DNA from: Cyanobium sp. NS01
GTDB taxonomy: Bacteria; Cyanobacteriota; Cyanobacteriia; PCC-6307; Cyanobiaceae
Direction of reading: 5' to 3'
NCBI RefSeq assembly: GCF_014280235.1
Contig: NZ_CP047940.1
Location: 1,984,001 to 2,048,000 of the forward strand
Length of the DNA stretch: 64,000 nt
The notes under the pieces are model-generated. The model was not told the DNA's origin. It did not search any database and was given only the letters and a program-made list of their open reading frames with translations. Every line of letters begins with the position of its first letter. Positions within the stretch are counted from its first letter, which is position 1. This document shows, piece after piece, positions 35,336 to 44,847 of the stretch. The position numbers and the translations under genes are program-made.

Positions 35336-36088
35336 ATGGCCGTCGCCGCTCCCCTCACCGGTCAGGTCGCCCTGGTCACCGGCGCCAGCCGCGGCATCGG
35401 CGCGGCGATCGCCCTGGAACTGGCCGCCAACGGCGCCACCGTGGTGGTGAACTACGCCAGCTCCGAACAGGCCGCGGCCGATGTCGTGGGTGCCATCGAG
35501 GCCGCCGGTGGCAGGGCCTGGGCCCACCGGGCCAACGTGGCCGAGGAGGCCGAGGTGGAGGCGATGGTGAAGGCGGTGCTGGAGCGCGAGGGCCGCCTCG
35601 ACGTGCTGGTCAACAACGCCGGCATCACCCGCGACGGGCTGCTGATGCGCATGAAGACCGCCGACTGGCAGAGCGTCATCGACCTCAACCTCACCGGCGT
35701 GTTCCTCTGCACCAGGGCCGTGAGCCGGCCGATGCTGAAGGCCAGGAGCGGCCGCATCATCAACATCACCTCGGTGGTGGGGCTATGCGGCAATGCCGGC
35801 CAGGCCAACTACAGCGCCGCCAAGGCCGGGGTGATCGGCCTCACCCGCAGCAACGCGGCCGAGTTTGCCGCCCGGGGCGTCACCGTGAATGCCGTGGCCC
35901 CCGGCTTCATCCAGAGCGACATGACCGCCTCCCTCGACAAGGAGCCGATCCTCAAGGCCATCCCCCTGGGCCGCATGGGCAGCGCCGCCGAAGTGGCCGG
36001 GGCGGTGCGCTTCCTGGCCGCCGATCCCAGCGCCGCCTACATGACCGGCCAGGTGCTTCAGGTGGATGGCGGCATGGTGATGCGCTGA
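35336..36088 (+). CDS. fabG: 3-oxoacyl-[ACP] reductase
   Basis: A short-chain dehydrogenase of fatty-acid elongation. [12 protein letters not shown] is the NADP loop, NNAGITRD the structural motif, INITSVVG the catalytic Ser strand, and [14 protein letters not shown] the Tyr/Lys pair. The C-terminus [17 protein letters not shown] is FabG-like. Length of 250 residues is standard. Confidence 0.95.
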   Translation: MAVAAPLTGQVALVTGASRGIGAAIALELAANGATVVVNYASSEQAAADVVGAIEAAGGRAWAHRANVAEEAEVEAMVKAVLEREGRLDVLVNNAGITRDGLLMRMKTADWQSVIDLNLTGVFLCTRAVSRPMLKARSGRIINITSVVGLCGNAGQANYSAAKAGVIGLTRSNAAEFAARGVTVNAVAPGFIQSDMTASLDKEPILKAIPLGRMGSAAEVAGAVRFLAADPSAAYMTGQVLQVDGGMVMR

Positions 36089-36124
36089 GCGCCGCGGCAC
36101 AACCCACCGCGCCATCCGCCGGGC

Positions 36125-36364
36125 TCAGCCGCCGATCGGTTGGCCCAGCTCCTCCCGCAGCCGGCGGATCCGCTGCAGCAGCCGCAGCCGCCGGCTGCGC
36201 GCCGTGAGCGTGAGGTAGAGCCGCAGCGGCACATAGATCAGTGCCATGAGCAGCCCGAGCGCCGTGACCAGCACGAACACCATGGCGTTGGCGCCGCTGG
36301 CGGTGCTCAGGGGCATGGCTTCGGCTGAAGCCGTGTCAAGGGCGCTCTGAAGCAACTCGTCCAA
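36125..36364 (-). CDS. Small single-pass membrane protein (79 aa), unknown
   Basis: A hydrophilic N-terminus is followed by a transmembrane helix ([21 protein letters not shown]) and a strongly basic tail ([19 protein letters not shown]), placing the C-terminus in the cytosol by the positive-inside rule. The layout argues for a real gene of conserved picocyanobacterial type. It is convergent with fabG and divergent from groEL-2. Confidence 0.65.
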   Translation of the reverse strand: MDELLQSALDTASAEAMPLSTASGANAMVFVLVTALGLLMALIYVPLRLYLTLTARSRRLRLLQRIRRLREELGQPIGG

Positions 36365-36501
36365 GACCTCTGTGCGGCTCCAGGCCCCCTCACCAGACCT
36401 TATCGGTCCGTCAGGGCAGCCCGACAGTCTTTTCGGCTTTCCCTACCGGACCAGGCCCCAGGCCGCGTGGGAACCTGAAGCATTGGAACTCCTGTGAGCC
36501 G

Positions 36502-38187
<1,686 letters not shown>

Positions 38188-38211
38188 GCCGGGCTGCGCT
38201 TCCCGCCCCCC

Positions 38212-38898
38212 TCAGGGCTGGGCGAGCGCCCTCAGGTAGGCCGCCACCTGCAGATCGATCCCGGTGATCGCCGTACCCACCACCACCGCATCGGCCCCGT
38301 GCGCCAGCGCCGCGCGGGCCTGGGCTGCCGAGTGAATCCCTCCCTCACAGATGAGGGCCACCTCGTTGGGGAGAGAGGCCCGCAAGGGCGCCAGCAGGTC
38401 CATGGCAGGAGGGGGGCAGCTGGCGGTGTCGTCGGTGTAGCCGAACAGGGTGGTCCCCACCCAGCCGCAACCCAGCTCGGCGGCCCGCAGGCCGTGGGCC
38501 ACGGAATCCACATCGGCCATCAGGGGCGCCCCCAGCTCCTGAGCGGCCCGGAGGATCAGCTCCGCCAGATCTTCGCCGCAGGGCCGCGGTCGGCTCGTGG
38601 CATCGATGGCCACCACATCGGCCCCAGCCGCCCAAACGGCCTGGATGTCGATCCAGGTGGGGGTGATGTACACCGCACTGCCGGGGTAGGTGCGCTTCCA
38701 GAGCCCCACGATCAGGGCCTCCGGGCAGCGCCGACGCACCGCACCGATGTGTTCGGGACTCTCCAGCCGCACCCCGCTGGCGCCCTGGTTGAGGCTGGCC
38801 TCCGCCATGGCCGCGATCACCTCGGGGTGACGCATGGGTGATCCCTCCGGGGCCTGCACCGACACGATCAGCCCCCGGGGCCATGGCGCCTTGGCCAT
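38212..38898 (-). CDS. nanE: N-acetylmannosamine-6-phosphate 2-epimerase
   Basis: A TIM-barrel epimerase that interconverts ManNAc-6-P and GlcNAc-6-P. Seen are LIVSVQAPEGSPMRHPEVIAAMAEA, ALIVGLWKRTYPGSAVYITPT, VVAIDATSRPRP, LMADVDSVAHGLRAAELG, GTTLFGYT and ICEGGIHSAAQARAALAHGADAVVVGTAIT. Length of 228 residues is typical. It is the last gene of a minus-strand run after an ABC exporter and ctaA/ctaB. No sialic-acid lyase or kinase is nearby, so its physiological role here is unclear. Confidence 0.9.
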   Translation of the reverse strand: MAKAPWPRGLIVSVQAPEGSPMRHPEVIAAMAEASLNQGASGVRLESPEHIGAVRRRCPEALIVGLWKRTYPGSAVYITPTWIDIQAVWAAGADVVAIDATSRPRPCGEDLAELILRAAQELGAPLMADVDSVAHGLRAAELGCGWVGTTLFGYTDDTASCPPPAMDLLAPLRASLPNEVALICEGGIHSAAQARAALAHGADAVVVGTAITGIDLQVAAYLRALAQP

Positions 38899-38900
38899 GC

Positions 38901-39719
38901 TCAGCTCGCCTCCGGTAGCTGATCGTCATGGAGCCACGAGCGCAGGCGTGCCAGCGAGGCCGGCACCGGCGCGGGCCCTACGGTTGCAGGGGCCTGGCCG
39001 TTGGGGGTAGCCACCAGCTGGAGGCGGCGCAGCAGGGGGTCAGGATCGACCTGCTGCGCCGGCAGTGGGGCTGAATGGGCCGGGGACGAAGCTGAAGATC
39101 CCCCCCCACCGAACACCATCAGGTCGGAAGCCTGGAGGGCAGCCAGCTTCGGCTCGCCCGGCCGGGGATCAGCCACCTGGGGCTCAGCATCAGCGAGCTG
39201 CTCAGCAGCGGGCTTCAGGGCCTCAGCAAGCTGGCCCAGCTCTGCCTGCTCTTGTTCCAGATCCTCCAGCCAGGACGCGATCAGAGCCGCCCCGGACTCT
39301 GCGCCCGCGGAGTCCAGAGTTGCGGCAGAGCTAAGAGCGGCACTGAAACTGCCCATTCCCTCCAGGCCGGACGCAACCGGTGCCCAGGGATCAGCCACGG
39401 GAGCCTCGTCGATCACGTCCTTGGCCCGTGGCTCTGAGCCGGCGACCGCCACAAGAGGGGCCTGGGCCGCATCCTCGGCCGCCGGCCTCACCAGTGGCTC
39501 CACCCCCACCAGGGCGGCAAGCCAGCTGCAGGCCTCGGCGCCTTGGATGGGTTCCAGCTTGCGCTGCAGCAGGCTCTCGAGAGCGGCCACGCCGCGGCGG
39601 TGCACGAACCGCTCACCCAGGCGGCGGGCCAGGGGGCCATCGCGCTCAGCCACGGCGGCCAGGAGCCGTGCCTCCGGATCAGGGCGGTCCGGGGCGGGGA
39701 AGCGGGGAGTACGGGGCAC
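38901..39719 (-). CDS. Acidic Ala/Pro/Glu-rich protein (272 aa), unknown
   Basis: From GTG 39719 the N-terminal ~80 residues look folded and helical (ARLLAAVAERDGPLARRLGERFVHRRGVAALESLLQRKLE). A long low-complexity acidic linker follows, then a short helical segment DLEQEQAELGQLAEALKPAAEQLADAEP and a C-terminal piece LLRRLQLVATPNG...LRSWLHDD. There is no signal peptide or membrane helix. Gaps of 2 bases to nanE and 12 to the exporter permease place it in the same operon. No family recognised. Confidence 0.65.
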   Translation of the reverse strand: MPRTPRFPAPDRPDPEARLLAAVAERDGPLARRLGERFVHRRGVAALESLLQRKLEPIQGAEACSWLAALVGVEPLVRPAAEDAAQAPLVAVAGSEPRAKDVIDEAPVADPWAPVASGLEGMGSFSAALSSAATLDSAGAESGAALIASWLEDLEQEQAELGQLAEALKPAAEQLADAEPQVADPRPGEPKLAALQASDLMVFGGGGSSASSPAHSAPLPAQQVDPDPLLRRLQLVATPNGQAPATVGPAPVPASLARLRSWLHDDQLPEAS

Positions 39720-39731
39720 GGGGACCGGGAA

Positions 39732-40634
39732 TCAGGTGAGCTTGCGATCCAGCAGGGGCCGGATCAGGGCGAACAGTCCAGCGGCCAGGAGGGCCAGCAC
39801 GGCCAGGCAGGTGCCGGCGGTGAGGTCTCCGTACGGAGCCTCGAGCACCACGGCGGTGAGGGAGAAATGGCCGGCGTAGGCGGCGCGGATCGGTTCAATC
39901 GCGAAGGTAAGGGGATTCAGGGCCGCAAGCCAGCCCAACCAGGCCGGCATGAAGGAAATCGGTGCCAGGGCGGTGCTGGCGAACAGCAGCGGCAGGTTGG
40001 CCACGAAGATCACCGCGATCAGTTCGATGTGACCCGGCAGGGCGAACGCCAGCCCGAGGCTGAGTGCCGTGACGGCGAACACCAGCAGCAGCAGCGTGAC
40101 CAGCACCAGCAGCAGGCCACCGGCGCCCGGCCAGCCGTAGCCCAGCAGGGCAGCGGCCGCCATGATCGCCAGGCTCTGCACCAGGCTCAGGGCCGTGATG
40201 AACAGCACCGAGGCCAGCACGATCGAACTGCGCGCCCGCAGCGGCGCCACCAGGAGCCGATTGAGGAAGCCGAACTCCCGATCGAACATCACCGGCAGGC
40301 CGGCGTTGAGGGCGCCGCTGAAGGCGGTGAACACGATCACGCCGGCCCCCAGAAAGCGGCCGTAGCTCATGCCGCCCGGCAGCAGGCCGGCGGGGGCCTT
40401 GGCAAACAGAGCCCCGAACAGAATCAGCCAGATCAGGGGCTGCAACACTCCGGCGATCAGGGTGGAGGGGCGGCGCTGCAGCTGCAGGAACAGGCGCTTG
40501 GTGAGCGCCAGGGTTTCCTGGCTGATCTCGGCCAGGGCGGAGGCCTCGGGGCCGAGGGGCAACGGCGACGGAGGGCTGACCTGGCTGGACAGCGAGGCGC
40601 CGGAAGAAGAAGCAGAAGAAGTGGTGGTCATCAC
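39732..40634 (-). CDS. ABC-2 type exporter permease
   Basis: The 300-residue membrane protein has a cytosolic N-terminal tail rich in Ser, then six hydrophobic segments typical of ABC-2 permeases. Family features are RPSTLIAGVLQPLIWLILFGALF and FDREFGFLNRLLVAPLRARSSIVLASVLF, and the late PISFMPAWLGWLAALNPLTFAIEPIRAAYAG. It pairs with the ATPase gene 3 bases upstream to form a drug/lipid/polysaccharide-type exporter. GTG 40634 and ATG 40631 are both possible starts. Confidence 0.93.
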   Translation of the reverse strand: MMTTTSSASSSGASLSSQVSPPSPLPLGPEASALAEISQETLALTKRLFLQLQRRPSTLIAGVLQPLIWLILFGALFAKAPAGLLPGGMSYGRFLGAGVIVFTAFSGALNAGLPVMFDREFGFLNRLLVAPLRARSSIVLASVLFITALSLVQSLAIMAAAALLGYGWPGAGGLLLVLVTLLLLVFAVTALSLGLAFALPGHIELIAVIFVANLPLLFASTALAPISFMPAWLGWLAALNPLTFAIEPIRAAYAGHFSLTAVVLEAPYGDLTAGTCLAVLALLAAGLFALIRPLLDRKLT

Positions 40635-40637
40635 GGA

Positions 40638-41657
40638 TCAGCGCATGCTCTGTTTGCGTTCGGCCTTGGGATCCCGGCTGCCGGCCACAGCCAGCTCCGC
40701 ATCCATCAATGTGCGGCCCGTGGCCTGGAGATACACATCATCGAGGCTGGGCCGGCTCTGGGCCAGGGCGAACACCGGCAGCTGGGCCTCGGCCAGCTGA
40801 TGCCTCAGCTGTTCCACCACCCCCTGGTGCTCCACCACCAGGTTGAGCGAATAGCCCTGGGCGCGGTTCACCACCACCTGACGCACCCCCGGGCAGGCCC
40901 TCAACAGCTCCTGCACCTGGCTGGCCTCCGCGGCATCACTGAACTCCCGCACCCGCAGGGTGACGCGATCGCCACCGAGAGCATCCTTGAGCTCCGATGG
41001 GGTGCCCTCAGCGATCAGCTGGCCCGCCTCGAGGATCGCCAGGCGGTCGGCCAGGGCATCCACCTCCTCCAGGTAGTGACTGCTCAGCAGGATCGTGGTG
41101 CCGCCATCGCGCAGCTGGCGCAGCACGGTCCAGATCGCCGCCCGGCTCTCGATGTCGAGGCCCACGGTGGGCTCATCCAGCACCAGCACCCGCGGGGCAT
41201 GCAGCAGACCGGAGGCCAGATCGAGCCGGCGGCGCATGCCACCGGAATAGGTGCCGCAGCGCCGGTCGATCCAGTCGCCCATACCCAGGAGATCCACCAG
41301 CTCGGCAATGCGGCTCTGCCTCAGAGAAGGCTGCAGGTGGTAGAGGTCGCCCTGGAGCTGCAGCAGCTCGCGGCCGCTGAGGATCTTGTCGATCGCCACC
41401 TCCTGGGCCACGTAGCCGAGCAGCCGCCGCACCTGGCGGGGGTCCTGCAGGGCATCCACTCCGGCCACCCGGACGCTGCCCCCGTCCGGGGCCAGCAGGG
41501 TGCAGAGGATCCGCAGCGCGGTGGTCTTGCCGGCGCCATTGGGGCCCAGCAAGCCATAGAGCGTGCCCGCCGGCACGTTCAGGCTGAGGCCATCGAGGGC
41601 AGCCACCCTGGACGTGCCACTGCCGTAGGCCTTGCTCAACCGATCGATTTCGATCAC
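40638..41657 (-). CDS. ABC exporter ATP-binding protein (DrrA-like)
   Basis: Walker A is LLGPNGAGKTTALRIL, the signature is YSGGMRRRLDLASGLLH, Walker B is VLVLDEPTVGLD and the switch His is in LLSSHYLEEVDALADRLAIL. The extra C-terminal domain (~residues 220-339) with DDVYLQATGRTL is typical of DrrA-type exporters. GTG start at 41657, 42 bases after ctaB on the same strand, so it probably belongs to the ctaAB transcript. Confidence 0.94.
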   Translation of the reverse strand: MIEIDRLSKAYGSGTSRVAALDGLSLNVPAGTLYGLLGPNGAGKTTALRILCTLLAPDGGSVRVAGVDALQDPRQVRRLLGYVAQEVAIDKILSGRELLQLQGDLYHLQPSLRQSRIAELVDLLGMGDWIDRRCGTYSGGMRRRLDLASGLLHAPRVLVLDEPTVGLDIESRAAIWTVLRQLRDGGTTILLSSHYLEEVDALADRLAILEAGQLIAEGTPSELKDALGGDRVTLRVREFSDAAEASQVQELLRACPGVRQVVVNRAQGYSLNLVVEHQGVVEQLRHQLAEAQLPVFALAQSRPSLDDVYLQATGRTLMDAELAVAGSRDPKAERKQSMR

Positions 41658-41699
41658 CAGCCCCTCTCTCCCGTGGCCATCAGAGCGGTTGTGCGTCGA

Positions 41700-42662
41700 T
41701 CAGCCGCCCAATGTAGGCAGCATCCCCAGCCCGATGGAGAACGGCTCCGCCTGGGGGAGGCGTGCCATCAGCAGCAGCAGGCTCACGCCGAACAGATAGA
41801 AGATCGACCAGCGGAACAGGGCCTTGGCGGAGGAAGGGTCGTTGGGATTGCGGCTGAGCTTGCTCACCAGTTGCAGCAGCCTGCCGTTGAAGGGCAGCAC
41901 CAGCAGGCCGTAGAACAGGCCGCCACTGGGCAGCATCCAGGCCCCCAGCAGGCTCAGCGCCACCGTCAGCCAGGCATAGCTGCTGATCGCCCGGGCCGTC
42001 ACCTGCACGCCTTTGACCACCGGAAGCATGGGGATGCCGACGGAGCGGTAGTCGTCCTTGAGCAGCAGCGCCAGGGCCCAGAAGTGGGCCGGGGTCCACA
42101 CCATCACCAAAGAGAACAACCACCAGCTGGAGGCACCGAGTTCGCCGCTGGCCGCCGCAGCTCCCACAAGGGCGGGGATGGCGCCCGCCACCCCGCCGAT
42201 CACGATGTTCTGGGGCGTGCGGGGCTTGAGCAGAGCGGTGTACAGGAGCACATAGCTGCACAACCCCAGCAGGGCCAGGCTGGCGGCCAGGGGGTTCACC
42301 CCCAGCACCAGCACCGTCACCGAGACCAGGGTGAGCGCCACGGCGAGTCCGAAGGCCTGGCGCTGGGCCAGCCGTCCCGAGGGCAGGGCCCGGCGGCTGG
42401 TGCGCTGCATGCGGCCATCGAGTTCCTGCTCCCAGAGGCAGTTGAGCACCCCTGCCGCTGCGGAGGCCAGGGCGCCGCCCAGCAGGGTGCAGAGCACCAC
42501 GGGAGTGGTGATGCTGGAGCCACTCACGGCCATGCCGGCCAGGGTGGTGGCCAGCAACAGCGGAATCAGCCGGGGCTTGGCCACCTCCAGCCAGGCCGGC
42601 AGGCGCACCGAGGGGCGCACCGCAGGGGGCTGGGCCATGGGCAGGGCAGAGAGGCTCACCAT
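41700..42662 (-). CDS. ctaB: Protoheme IX farnesyltransferase
   Basis: Converts heme b to heme o for cytochrome oxidase. UbiA-fold motifs: [45 protein letters not shown] (Asp motif 1), [22 protein letters not shown], and [24 protein letters not shown] (Asp motif 2). 320 residues with about nine membrane segments. It follows ctaA with a 3-base gap. Confidence 0.96.
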   Translation of the reverse strand: MVSLSALPMAQPPAVRPSVRLPAWLEVAKPRLIPLLLATTLAGMAVSGSSITTPVVLCTLLGGALASAAAGVLNCLWEQELDGRMQRTSRRALPSGRLAQRQAFGLAVALTLVSVTVLVLGVNPLAASLALLGLCSYVLLYTALLKPRTPQNIVIGGVAGAIPALVGAAAASGELGASSWWLFSLVMVWTPAHFWALALLLKDDYRSVGIPMLPVVKGVQVTARAISSYAWLTVALSLLGAWMLPSGGLFYGLLVLPFNGRLLQLVSKLSRNPNDPSSAKALFRWSIFYLFGVSLLLLMARLPQAEPFSIGLGMLPTLGG

Positions 42663-42665
42663 GGA

Positions 42666-43721
42666 TCAGCTCAGGGGAGAGGGGGATGGGGATGTTGAGG
42701 GGGGCCGGCCGGCCAGGCCAGGCAGCTGGCCCAGCAGGCCGGCGAGCACGGCCACCAGCAGGGCCGCACCGAGCTGGTGAGCGATGGTCACGGCGGGCAC
42801 GGCGAGGGCCAGCCTCAGGGTGGTGACGCCCAGGACCAGCTGGGCCACCACCAGCAGGGCGCCGCCGAGGGCCAGCAGGCGGGTCGAGCGCGGCAGGGCA
42901 GGACAGAGGGCGGCGAGGGCGGCCACAGCCAGCACGGCACCCCCGGCCGCAGGGGCCAGCTGGCGATGCAGCAGCAGCCAGCGGCAGTCATCGCCGGCAG
43001 CCAGACAGCGATCAGCGGCCCAGTGGCTGGCCATCCAGGCCCCGAGCAGGCTCTGGCAGAACACCAGCAGCAGGGCGGCGCAGACAGCCAGGCCCCAGAC
43101 GAGTCGCCAGGGCCGCTCCAGGGGAGCCGTGCCGGGCTGAGAGTGCCGCTTGAGAGCCTGCTGCAGCTTCAGGGCCTGGTGCAGCCCACTGAGCAGGGCC
43201 AGCAGGCTGAGGGCCGCAGCCAGATGAGCCGTCACCATCGAGGAGGCCAGCAGCCGGGTCACGGTGAGGGCACCAAGACCTCCCTGCACGGCCACCAGGG
43301 CCAGGGCCAGGCCGGAGGCCCAGGGAAGCCAGCCGGGCAGCTGACGGCGGCCCACCAGGCTGGCGGCGGCCATCACCAGCAGGGCGACCCCCACCACGAA
43401 GGCGTCGAGCCGGTGAAACCACTCCAGAAACACCTGCAGGTTCATCTGCCGGCCAGGCAGCAGCACGCCGTAGCAGAGCGGCCAGTCAGGGCAGGCCAGG
43501 CCGGCCTGCATGACCCTGGTGGCCCCACCGATCACCACCAGGGCCACCAAGGCCACCACCAGGTGGCCACTCAGGCGGCTGAGCTGCCCGAGCCGATCGG
43601 CCTGCCGTGGGGTCAGGTGATCAGCAGGGGAGCCGGCCTGGATGGGACCTGCCTGAGGGGACACGGCCTCGGCCGGGGCCCCAGAGTCGGGCGTCTGGGA
43701 TGGCCGCAGGCCTGTCTGCAT
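42666..43721 (-). CDS. ctaA: Heme A synthase (Cox15/CtaA)
   Basis: Oxidises heme o to heme a. The 351-residue protein has eight hydrophobic segments and heme-ligand His sites: IGGATRVMQAGLACPDWPLCYGVLLPG, FLEWFHRLDAFVVG, MVTAHLAAALSLLALLSGLHQAL, WLLLHRQLAPA, and TIAHQLGAALLVAV. The extracytoplasmic loop contains a Cys pair (DRCLAAGDDC). A ~50-residue Pro-rich N-terminal tail precedes the first helix. Divergent from ctaC across 206 bases. Confidence 0.95.
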   Translation of the reverse strand: MQTGLRPSQTPDSGAPAEAVSPQAGPIQAGSPADHLTPRQADRLGQLSRLSGHLVVALVALVVIGGATRVMQAGLACPDWPLCYGVLLPGRQMNLQVFLEWFHRLDAFVVGVALLVMAAASLVGRRQLPGWLPWASGLALALVAVQGGLGALTVTRLLASSMVTAHLAAALSLLALLSGLHQALKLQQALKRHSQPGTAPLERPWRLVWGLAVCAALLLVFCQSLLGAWMASHWAADRCLAAGDDCRWLLLHRQLAPAAGGAVLAVAALAALCPALPRSTRLLALGGALLVVAQLVLGVTTLRLALAVPAVTIAHQLGAALLVAVLAGLLGQLPGLAGRPPSTSPSPSPLS

Positions 43722-43927
43722 CGGAGCGAGCGCCCCAGAGTCGCTGCACGGTAGCGATGGTGCGGGGAGCGAGGGATGAGGATTCGCTCACATCGTCAAT
43801 TCACAACATGGCCAGCCGCCAGCAACACCAACACCCCGCTGAGATGCGCTGATCACAACTGTGCAGGCGCAATGGCTCGCATCGGCACGGCCCTGCCCAT
43901 AGGCTGATCCTCAGTACTTCCAATGCC
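43722..43927. promoter_or_regulatory. Divergent ctaA / ctaC promoter region
   Basis: The 206 bases between the ctaA start (minus) and ctaC start (plus) must hold promoters for both oxidase operons. The stretch is less GC-rich than its flanks around 43795-43830 (TCAATTCACAACATGG). I could not identify clear -35/-10 pairs or a named operator. Confidence 0.5.
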
Positions 43928-44797
43928 GTGCAGATCCGCACAGCCCTCACCACCGTGCTGGCCACGACTGGCCTTGTGGGAACAGGGCTCCTGGTGGGCA
44001 ATCGGGTGAACATGCTGCCGCTCGATGCGAGCAGCAACGCCGCCACCTACGATTCCCTTTTTAAGGTTTTATTCAGCATTGGCACGATGCTGTTCCTCGG
44101 CATCACCATTGTTTTGGTGTACAGCCTGCTGCGGTTTCGCCGCACCGCCGGCGACACCAGCGACGGTGTGGCCATTGAGGGCAACCTGCCCCTCGAAATC
44201 GTCTGGACTGCGATACCAGCGGTGGTCATTCTTTTCGTTGGTATCTATAGCTACGACATCTACGAGCGCATGGGCGGCATGGCCCCCCTCATGGACCATG
44301 CCGCCATGGATCACAGCGCCATGGATCACAGCACCATCGACCAGGCCGCCCTCGTCAGTGACAGCCCCGGCCCAGACCCGGAGCGCATCTGGGGGGGCAT
44401 CGGCGCTGCCGCCACCCCTGATCAGACAGGCGTGGTTCCCCCGACCCTGCCGGTGGAGGTGACGGCCATGCAGTTCGCCTTCATCTTCCATTACCCCCAG
44501 GGGGACATCACCAGCGGCGAGCTGCATGTGCCGCTGGGCCAGCCCGTGGAGCTGCGCATGGAGGCCCGCGATGTGATCCACGCCTTCTGGGTGCCGCAGT
44601 TCCGCCTCAAGCAGGATGTGATTCCGGGCCAGACCACCCAGCTCTCCTTCACCCCCACCCGCGCCGGCACCTACCCGATCGTCTGCGCCGAACTCTGCGG
44701 GGCCTACCACGGCGGCATGCGCTCCAACGTGGTGGTGCATGAACGCGAGAGCTTCGACGCCTGGCTGGCGCAGAACACCCCCACCACGAGCACCTGA
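43928..44797 (+). CDS. ctaC: Cytochrome c oxidase subunit II
   Basis: It accepts electrons from cytochrome c or plastocyanin at the binuclear CuA centre. Two transmembrane helices (LFKVLFSIGTMLFLGITIVLVYSL and LEIVWTAIPAVVILFVGIYSY) lead to a cupredoxin domain with the CuA site CAELCGAYHGGM and the upstream ligand His in DVIHAFWVP. Between helix 2 and the cupredoxin domain is an insert with repeated MDHxxMDH units (from residue ~115). GTG 43928 is the start. First gene of ctaCDE. Confidence 0.96.
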   Translation: MQIRTALTTVLATTGLVGTGLLVGNRVNMLPLDASSNAATYDSLFKVLFSIGTMLFLGITIVLVYSLLRFRRTAGDTSDGVAIEGNLPLEIVWTAIPAVVILFVGIYSYDIYERMGGMAPLMDHAAMDHSAMDHSTIDQAALVSDSPGPDPERIWGGIGAAATPDQTGVVPPTLPVEVTAMQFAFIFHYPQGDITSGELHVPLGQPVELRMEARDVIHAFWVPQFRLKQDVIPGQTTQLSFTPTRAGTYPIVCAELCGAYHGGMRSNVVVHERESFDAWLAQNTPTTST

Positions 44798-44847
44798 ACT
44801 GGCGTGTTGACCGTGACCCCGAACTTTCCCCCGCAGCGTTCCAGCCG

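Noticed and set aside
36365-36501. Possible CIRCE element before groEL-2
   Set aside because: No TTAGCACTC/GAGTGCTAA pair is present; only a 6-bp GGTCCG/CGGACC inverse match exists.
39543-42698. A 1051-codon open frame on the plus strand opposite the ABC exporter and ctaB genes
   Set aside because: Composition is Gln/His/Gly-rich with no domain logic and it lies antisense to three convincing genes; long antisense frames are expected at this GC content.
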